Positions 32,944 through 38,140 of a DNA stretch of 38,140 bases are shown here, piece by piece. Where the stretch lies: positions 1 through 38,140 of the forward strand of contig NZ_CAHLAR010000023.1 in the NCBI RefSeq assembly GCF_903652925.1, read 5' to 3'. The first letter of the stretch is position 1, and each line of letters opens with the position of its first letter. The notes under the pieces are model-generated. The model made no database searches and had not been told where the DNA came from. It saw nothing but the letters and a program-made list of their open reading frames with translations. Origin of the DNA: Achromobacter anxifer. Lineage in GTDB: Bacteria > Pseudomonadota > Gammaproteobacteria > Burkholderiales > Burkholderiaceae_B. The translations under genes and the position numbers were made by a program.

Positions 32944-34194
32944 ATGTTCACACTGCTGTTCGTTGCCTTCCTGCTGACCGATATTGCCGTGCGCCTGTGG
33001 CTGGCTACACGCCAGATCCGCCACGTCGCGCGCAACCGCGATGCGGTTCCGTCCGAATTTTCCCACCGTATCGGACTGGCAAGCCATCAGCGTGCGGCCG
33101 ATTACACCGTGGCGCGGGTCAAGCTGGGCATGCTGGAACGCACCTATGACGCCATCCTGCTGGTCTGCCTGACCCTGATGGGCGGGCTGCAATTCATCGA
33201 CCTGATGGTGGGCCAGCTTACCAGCAACGACTTCCTGCGGCAGATGCTGCTGCTGGTCGTGGTGGCGCTGCTGCTGGGCCTGCTGGGCCTGCCCTTCACG
33301 CTGTGGCGGCAGTTCAAGCTGGAGGCGCGCTTCGGCTTCAACCGCATGACGCCCGCCCTGTTCGCCGCCGACGCCTTCAAGGGCCTGCTGGTGGCCGCGG
33401 TGCTGGGCCTGCCGCTGGCGGCGGCCGTGCTCTGGCTGATGGGCAGCGCGGGCGCCTATTGGTGGGTCTGGGCCTGGGCGCTCTGGACGGCCTTCAACCT
33501 GGCGCTGCTGATCATCTATCCGATGTTCATCGCCCCGCTCTTCAACAAGTTCACGCCGCTGTCCGACCCTGAGCTGGCTGGACGCATCCAGCGCCTGGCC
33601 CAGCGCTGCGGCTTCGCGCTCAACGGCCTGTTCGTGATGGACGGCTCGCGCCGCTCCGCCCATGGCAATGCCTATTTCACGGGCTTCGGCCGTTCGCGCC
33701 GCATCGTGTTCTTCGACACCCTGCTGGCGCGCCTGAACGGCGACGAAATCGAGGCCGTGCTGGCGCACGAGCTGGGCCATTTCGCCAAGCGCCACATCAT
33801 CAAGCGCATCGTGTTCAGCTTCGCCGCCGCGCTGGCTTTCTTCGCCATCCTGGGCTGGGTCTCCCAGCAGCCCTGGTTCTACGTGGGGCTGGGCGTCATG
33901 CCGCAGCTGGGCGGACGCAACGACGCCATGGCGCTGCTGCTGTTCTTCCTGGTCATCCCCGTCTTCACTTTCATGCTCACGCCCGTGGCCAGCTGGTACT
34001 CGCGCCGCGACGAGTTCGAAGCGGACCGCTACGCGGCCGAACAGAGCTCGCCGGAACGCCTGGTGTCCGCGCTGGTCAAACTCTACGACGACAACGCCGC
34101 CACCTTGACTCCCGATCCCGTGCACTCCGCCTTCTACGACAGCCACCCTCCCGCCGCCGTGCGCATCCGCCACCTGACGGCGCACGCTGCATGA
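32944..34194 (+). CDS. M48-family (Ste24/CAAX-protease-like) membrane zinc metalloprotease
   Basis: A 416-residue polytopic membrane protease of the M48A (Ste24) type. The zinc motif HELGH is at 275-279 in VLAHELGHFAKRH, and the third ligand region EFEAD is at 357-361. The family-typical segment IYPMFIAPLFNKFTPL is at ~191-206, with DGSRRSAHGNAYFTGFG at ~233-249. Several transmembrane helices occur on either side. Bacteria lack prenylated CAAX proteins in the eukaryotic sense, so the natural substrate is unknown; membrane-protein quality control is a guess. The stop overlaps the rsgA start (ATGA). Confidence 0.93.
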   Translation: MFTLLFVAFLLTDIAVRLWLATRQIRHVARNRDAVPSEFSHRIGLASHQRAADYTVARVKLGMLERTYDAILLVCLTLMGGLQFIDLMVGQLTSNDFLRQMLLLVVVALLLGLLGLPFTLWRQFKLEARFGFNRMTPALFAADAFKGLLVAAVLGLPLAAAVLWLMGSAGAYWWVWAWALWTAFNLALLIIYPMFIAPLFNKFTPLSDPELAGRIQRLAQRCGFALNGLFVMDGSRRSAHGNAYFTGFGRSRRIVFFDTLLARLNGDEIEAVLAHELGHFAKRHIIKRIVFSFAAALAFFAILGWVSQQPWFYVGLGVMPQLGGRNDAMALLLFFLVIPVFTFMLTPVASWYSRRDEFEADRYAAEQSSPERLVSALVKLYDDNAATLTPDPVHSAFYDSHPPAAVRIRHLTAHAA

Positions 34195-35105
34195 GCGCCC
34201 AGGCAACCGGGCCCAACGAAGGCCGCATCATCGCCGCCCATGGACGCCACTACACCGTGGAGCTCGCCGACGGCAGCCTGCGCAAGTGCTTCCCCCGCGG
34301 CAAGAAGACAGGCGCCGCGGTCGGCGACTACGTCCGCATCACGCCACAGGGCAAGGACGAAGGCGCCATCGACGCCATCCTGCCGCGGCGCAACCTGCTC
34401 TACCGCTCGGACGAAATGCGCTCCAAGCAGTTCGCGTCCAACGTCGACCAGCTGCTGATCGTCGTCGCCGTGCAGCCCACGTTTTCGGACGACCTGACAG
34501 GACGCGCCCTGGCGGGCGCCTGGAGCGCCGGCATCGAGCCCCTCATCATCCTGAACAAGACCGATCTGACGGACGAGCTGCCAGCGGCGCGCGCCCGGCT
34601 AGCGCCGATCGCGGCGCTGGGCGTGGATGTGATCGAACTCAGCGCGCTGGAACCCGAGAAAGTCCATACCCTGCTGGCGCCGCGCCTGGCCGGGCGCACC
34701 AACCTGCTGCTGGGTCAGAGCGGCATGGGCAAGTCGACCTTGCTCAACGCCCTGGTGCCCGACGCCGACGCCCCCACCCGCGAACACTCCACCGCGTTGG
34801 ACATGGGCAAGCACACCACCACCAGCACGCGGCTATATCACCTGCCCGCGCCAGGCGGCGACCTGATCGACTCGCCGGGCTTCCAGGCCTTCGGCCTGCA
34901 GCACCTGAGCCGCGAAGACATCATCCGCGGCTTCCCGGAGTTCACCAAGCCCATCGAGGAATGCCGCTTCTACAACTGCACGCACCGGCACGAACCCGGC
35001 TGCGGCGTGGTGGCGGCCCTGCAGGCCGGCGCGATCGATCCGGCGCGCTACGCGCTCTACCAGCGCATCCTGGAAGAAAACCTGGCGGGGCAACAGCGCT
35101 ACTAG
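34191..35105 (+). CDS. rsgA: Small ribosomal subunit biogenesis GTPase RsgA
   Basis: A circularly permuted GTPase that checks late 30S maturation. Motifs appear in permuted order: an N-terminal OB fold (~10-65), NKTD (122-125), then the P-loop GQSGMGKST (175-183) and DSPGF (227-231). The C-terminal zinc-finger segment has Cys258, Cys263, His265 and Cys271 (ECRFYNCTHRHEPGCG). At 304 residues it has normal length. Translationally coupled to the M48 protease gene by a 4-nt overlap. Confidence 0.97.
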   Translation: MSAQATGPNEGRIIAAHGRHYTVELADGSLRKCFPRGKKTGAAVGDYVRITPQGKDEGAIDAILPRRNLLYRSDEMRSKQFASNVDQLLIVVAVQPTFSDDLTGRALAGAWSAGIEPLIILNKTDLTDELPAARARLAPIAALGVDVIELSALEPEKVHTLLAPRLAGRTNLLLGQSGMGKSTLLNALVPDADAPTREHSTALDMGKHTTTSTRLYHLPAPGGDLIDSPGFQAFGLQHLSREDIIRGFPEFTKPIEECRFYNCTHRHEPGCGVVAALQAGAIDPARYALYQRILEENLAGQQRY

Positions 35106-35235
35106 GCGACTTGTGGCGTGCGGGTATGCGGGCGCTGTATGACGCAGCTCCCCCTGTAGCGCAAGGATATGCCTTCCTATTGCACAGACATGCGCGACAA
35201 GAAGCCGGACGCCTGATGCTCAGGCGCAATCCAAC

Positions 35236-35270
35236 AATGAATACGGCCCCTCGACGGGGCCGCATTCATT
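35236..35270. terminator. Bidirectional hairpin between rsgA and the Nudix gene
   Basis: AATGAAT-A-CGGCCCC pairs with GGGGCCG-C-ATTCATT around a TCGAC loop, a 14-bp stem with one mismatch. It lies between convergent genes and can serve both directions, although T-runs are short. A smaller stem GCCTGA/TCAGGC is at 35211-35225. Confidence 0.7.
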
Positions 35271-35291
35271 GCCGCAAAGCGCTGGCCGGAA

Positions 35292-36023
35292 TCAGCGCGG
35301 CGTGAAGCCGTGGCGCAACAGATGGTAGAGGTTGCGTAGCATGCCAGCCGTCGCACCCCAGATGAAATGCTTGCCATAAGGCATGCCGTAATACTGGCGC
35401 ACCCGGCCGTCTTCCAGGCGAGCTTCGTACAGGCGGTGGTTGGCCGGGTCCATCAGGAACGACAGCGGCACCTCGAATACCTCGGCCACCTCGAAGGCAT
35501 CGGGCGCCAGGTCGAAGCCCGGGCGCACCAGCGACACCACCGGGATGATGGAGAAGCCGGTCGCGGTCAGGTACGGCGGCATGCTGCCCAGCACCTCCAC
35601 GTGATTCGACGGCAGTCCGGTTTCTTCCTGCGCTTCGCGCAGTGCGGCGGCCTCTGGCGTGGAGTCGCTGGTTTCGATGCGGCCGCCCGGAAAACTGATC
35701 TGGCCGGCGTGGTCATGCAGGTGCGCGGCCCGCTGCGTCAGCATGATGTGCACGCCGTTGTCGCGCGTCACCAGCGGAATCAACACCGCCGCCGGCACGG
35801 GCACGCCTTCGCGGCCCGGATAGCGCAGATCGGTATCGCGGGACAGCTCCAGCGTCCAGGTCGAGGGCTGGCTAAGCGTGCCCCGCAACAAGTCCGGGGT
35901 CAGCAGGTTGGCGGGCACGGCCGGCAAGGACTCGTTGGCCACCACCCAGGGTTGCGTCGCGGGATCGAAGCCGGGACGCGCCAGCGGCCGCCTGGGCCGC
36001 GGGGAAGACGAGGAATCAGACAT
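35292..36023 (-). CDS. Nudix hydrolase, CoA pyrophosphatase type
   Basis: A 243-residue Nudix enzyme. The CoA-pyrophosphatase subfamily signature (RAAHLHDHAGQISFPGGR) directly precedes a Nudix box ending REAQEETGL. It therefore probably splits CoA or its derivatives to phosphopantetheine and 3',5'-ADP. The N-terminal ~60 residues are basic and proline-rich and not part of the fold. ATG 36023 is preferred; an upstream ATG (36047) would add eight residues encoded by a 12-bp tandem duplication. Neither has a strong ribosome-binding site. It lies downstream of rplS, beyond a terminator. Confidence 0.87.
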   Translation of the reverse strand: MSDSSSSPRPRRPLARPGFDPATQPWVVANESLPAVPANLLTPDLLRGTLSQPSTWTLELSRDTDLRYPGREGVPVPAAVLIPLVTRDNGVHIMLTQRAAHLHDHAGQISFPGGRIETSDSTPEAAALREAQEETGLPSNHVEVLGSMPPYLTATGFSIIPVVSLVRPGFDLAPDAFEVAEVFEVPLSFLMDPANHRLYEARLEDGRVRQYYGMPYGKHFIWGATAGMLRNLYHLLRHGFTPR

Positions 36024-36025
36024 AC

Positions 36026-36049
36026 GGCTCTGCAAAAGGCTCTGCAAAA
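36026..36049. repeat. 12-bp tandem duplication at the Nudix gene start
   Basis: GGCTCTGCAAAA occurs twice in immediate succession (36026-36037 and 36038-36049). It sits directly upstream of the chosen start codon or within the first codons if the upstream ATG is used. Confidence 0.85.
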
Positions 36050-36051
36050 AG

Positions 36052-36079
36052 AAAAAGGCACCCTCGCAGGTGCCTTTTT
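36052..36079 (-). terminator. Intrinsic terminator after rplS
   Basis: AAAAAGGCACC and GGTGCCTTTTT flank a CTCGCA centre. Read on the minus strand it ends in five T, 80 nt past the rplS stop. The symmetric A and T runs allow activity in both directions. Confidence 0.85.
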
Positions 36080-36158
36080 AACCCGGAAACCCGTGCCGAA
36101 CGAAAACGCTGGATGGCGTGAGCGTCCGACACTGGTAGGGCCGTGTGCCGATAAGCGA

Positions 36159-36539
36159 TCAAGCCGCCGAGGCTTGCTTGCTGACCAGCTTTTCCTTGAT
36201 ACGCGCCGACTTGCCCGAGCGGTTGCGCAGGTAGTACAGCTTGGCGCGGCGCACGTCGCCGCGGCGCTTGACTTCGATGCCGGCGATTTGCGGCGAGTAC
36301 AGCTGGAACGTACGTTCCACGGCTTCACCCGACGAAATCTTGCGCACGGTGAACGCGGAGTTCAGGCCGCGGTTGCGCTTGGCGATCACGACGCCTTCGA
36401 AAGCCTGCACGCGCTTGCGGGTGCCTTCAACGACGTTCACGCTCACGATGACGGTGTCACCAGGAGCAAATTCAGGCTTGGCTTGACCGCCGGTCAGGCG
36501 GGCAATTTCTTCCTGTTCCAGGATAGCGATGAGGTTCAT
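36159..36539 (-). CDS. rplS: 50S ribosomal protein L19
   Basis: L19 lies at the 30S/50S interface. The 126-residue protein begins [15 protein letters not shown] and has the signature [37 protein letters not shown] and [22 protein letters not shown] (each a family block). AGGAG precedes the ATG. The usual upstream partners rpsP, rimM and trmD are not here: the next gene is a divergent transporter. It therefore seems to have its own promoter and a leader of about 180 nt. Confidence 0.97.
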   Translation of the reverse strand: MNLIAILEQEEIARLTGGQAKPEFAPGDTVIVSVNVVEGTRKRVQAFEGVVIAKRNRGLNSAFTVRKISSGEAVERTFQLYSPQIAGIEVKRRGDVRRAKLYYLRNRSGKSARIKEKLVSKQASAA

Positions 36540-36650
36540 GAGAACTCCTAGATCATCATGTCTTTGCGGACTAAAACTTTTGCCGTTCGATGTTGTTCAC
36601 GCGGTTTTTGCAGGATTGCGCGCTAAGCGCAGCCCACATCCATCACGTGT

Positions 36651-36731
36651 TGCACGGGCTATGGCGGTAAAGCCTACCCCCGTTGCATGTGCCGCAAGCA
36701 GAGGATGAGATTTGGCAAGCCAATGATTCTA
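36651..36731 (-). promoter_or_regulatory. Putative rplS promoter -10 and structured leader
   Basis: On the minus strand TAGAAT (36731-36726) is a good -10, but no convincing -35 is seen. The transcript would then hold TTGGC-TT-GCCAA. It would also hold a nested hairpin in which TGCA-A-CGGG (36687-36679) pairs with CCCGTGCA (36658-36651), enclosing GGTA/TACC (36678-36675 with 36669-36666). Whether this leader regulates L19 is unknown. Confidence 0.4.
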
Positions 36732-36835
36732 CACCAAAAATCGCTCAAAGCCTCAGGTAACATGCCCCCTGGGTCTGCGGTTTGGAGTACCCTTCCGTCT
36801 TCTGTAACAAACACGTCATCTGACGCTGTTCCTTC

Positions 36836-37708
36836 ATGTCGTACTCGTCCCTGATATTGGTCGTCCTGGCGGCAATGGCCCACGCCACGTGGAATCTGCT
36901 CGCCAAGCGAGCGGCCATGGTGGGCGCCCCCTTCGTCTTCGCCTATGGATTGTGCGCCTCGGTGCTCTATGCGCCGTGGGTCGTCTGGGTACTGTTGCAT
37001 GACGGCATGACCTGGACCTGGCCAGTGGTCGGCGCCATCCTGACCTCCAGTCTGTTGCATCTGGGCTACAGCCTGTGTCTGCAGCGCGGCTATCAGGTGG
37101 CCGACCTGTCGGTCGTCTACCCCATCGCCCGGGGCACTGGGCCGCTGCTGTCGACCACCGGCGCCTTCCTGTTGCTGGGCGAACCTGCCACCAGCACCGG
37201 CATCATCGGCATGCTCTGCGTGGTGGCTGGCGTGCTGCTGATCGCGACCCAGGGCCGCCTGGCTATTTTCAAGCAGGCCCAAGCCTGGGTCGGGGTGCGC
37301 TGGGGCGTGGTGATCGGCCTGTTCATCGCGGCCTACACCGTCGTCGACGCCTATGGCGTGAAGGTGCTGCTGATCAGCCCCGTGCTGTTCGACTGGTTTA
37401 CCTGCGTGACCCGCACGACCATGATGACGCCCCATATGCTGCGCCGCCGCCCTCAGGCCTGGCAGGCCATGCGCGGTCATTGGCATCTGGCCCTGGCGGT
37501 GGGTTTTCTGTCGCCGCTGGGCTACATCCTGGTGCTGTACGCCTTGCGCAACGGCGCGCCGCTGAGCCTGGTGGCCCCTGCCCGGGAAATGTCCATGATG
37601 CTGGGCACCCTGGCCGGCATGTTCCTGCTGCGCGAAAAGGTCGGAATCGGCCGCCTCGCGGGCTGTCTGTCCATCCTGGCGGGCGTCGTTCTGCTGGGTT
37701 CGAGCTGA
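36836..37708 (+). CDS. EamA/DMT-superfamily transporter
   Basis: A 290-residue inner-membrane protein with about ten hydrophobic helices in two EamA repeats. The first begins LVVLAAMAHATWNLLAKRA and ends VVYPIARGTGPLLSTTGAFLLLGE (given in parts). The second starts near residue 155 (VRWGVVIGLFIAAYTVVDAYGVK) and ends AREMSMMLGTLAGMFLLREK. Family members move amino acids, nucleosides or other small metabolites, and the substrate here is unknown. Divergent from rplS across 296 bp. Confidence 0.9.
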   Translation: MSYSSLILVVLAAMAHATWNLLAKRAAMVGAPFVFAYGLCASVLYAPWVVWVLLHDGMTWTWPVVGAILTSSLLHLGYSLCLQRGYQVADLSVVYPIARGTGPLLSTTGAFLLLGEPATSTGIIGMLCVVAGVLLIATQGRLAIFKQAQAWVGVRWGVVIGLFIAAYTVVDAYGVKVLLISPVLFDWFTCVTRTTMMTPHMLRRRPQAWQAMRGHWHLALAVGFLSPLGYILVLYALRNGAPLSLVAPAREMSMMLGTLAGMFLLREKVGIGRLAGCLSILAGVVLLGSS

Positions 37709-37905
37709 CGAGCCCTGGCCTGAACGATTCCGGCGGGCAACCCCGGGGCTCGCGATTGCCGAACCTTCGCGGACGGCTTACGAATGCGATCCTGCCAGAC
37801 CAATCCGGGCCGGGCCCGTCGAGGCCTGCTGTCCGGGCCCGATCCGCTCCAGCCTGATCTGACTCAACCCGATCTGCCCCCGGCCTGGTCGTCCCCCTTC
37901 CCTGT

Positions 37906-38139
37906 TCAGAAGCCGGCAGCGGCGCCCAGCCACATCAGTCCGGGGATGATCGCGCCCCAAGCCAGCACCATCACCACGTCGATCACCATGGCCTTCACGC
38001 TGACCTGAGCCGTCACTGGTTCCACCGTGGCATTGCGCAGGCTGCGCTCGCTTATGGCCTGCCGGGCCGGGCCGGCAGGTGCGGCCGCGGCCGTAGCGCC
38101 GGCGGGCGCGAGCGGCGCCGCGGGCGCAGGCATCGGCAT
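37906..38139 (-). CDS. Small single-span membrane protein, possibly 5'-truncated
   Basis: A 77-residue open frame with an Ala/Pro-rich start, a middle segment (RQAISERSLRNATVEPVTAQ) and one C-terminal transmembrane helix (MVIDVVMVLAWGAIIPGLMW). I recognise no family. The ATG at 38139 is at the very edge of the window, so the true start may lie outside. The 197 bp between it and the EamA gene holds GC-rich sequence and short CCxGATCTG-like repeats but no gene. Confidence 0.5.
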   Translation of the reverse strand: MPMPAPAAPLAPAGATAAAAPAGPARQAISERSLRNATVEPVTAQVSVKAMVIDVVMVLAWGAIIPGLMWLGAAAGF

Positions 38140-38140
38140 G

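Overview
The window is dense, high-GC bacterial chromosome with no insertion sequence, phage gene or CRISPR array. Gene content and order point to a betaproteobacterium of the Burkholderiales, most likely Alcaligenaceae (Achromobacter/Bordetella type). The signs are a complete phenylacetate ring-epoxidation operon with a PaaX regulator, a Bug-type solute-binding protein, the scpB-rluB, fkpB-ispH and orn/M48/rsgA neighbourhoods, and tRNAs with encoded CCA ends. This placement is inference; no database was searched.

Layout. 1-2836: rluB (cut by the window edge) and scpB on the minus strand, then initiator tRNA-Met (2899-2975). 3013-3640: a gene-poor stretch holding a 15-bp tandem repeat. 3641-5745: a LysR regulator and a CobW-family GTPase, separated by a degenerate 38-bp tandem repeat. 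5839-6201: divergent tRNA-Asn and tRNA-Thr. 6309-9809: an OmpR-type response regulator, its histidine kinase and an HtrA/DegP periplasmic protease, with a triple CTTAAG-like motif between kinase and protease. 9832-11964: maiA, ispH and fkpB on the minus strand. 12033-14463: radC, then kynB and kynA of tryptophan catabolism. 14691-18211: rpmE2, then an overlapping pair encoding an ArnT-like glycosyltransferase and a MATE exporter. 18327-26605: the phenylacetate operon transcribed leftward (paaA-B-C-D-E-N-G-I-K) with divergent paaX. 27726-28352: an NAD(P)H-hydrate epimerase. 28466-32810: a sigma-54 promoter with upstream palindromes drives an AtuA-like (DUF1446) gene, a DUF4387 gene and a Bug binding protein; a sensor-less sigma-54 activator is encoded just beyond, downstream of orn. 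32944-35105: a Ste24-like M48 protease overlapping rsgA. 35292-38139: a CoA-pyrophosphatase Nudix gene, rplS, an EamA transporter and a small membrane protein at the edge.

How genes work together. PaaABCDE should epoxidise phenylacetyl-CoA made by PaaK, PaaG isomerise the epoxide, PaaN oxidise the ring-opened aldehyde, and PaaI recycle stalled thioesters. The beta-oxidation genes (paaF/H/J) and a MaoC-type ring-opening hydrolase are not in the window. The two-component pair may control the adjacent protease.

The best candidate for an undescribed system is the AtuA-like/DUF4387/Bug cassette. It has a near-consensus sigma-54 promoter, a cluster of inverted repeats at about -124 to -87, and a PspF-like activator lacking any sensory domain. 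The substrate and the inducing signal are unknown.
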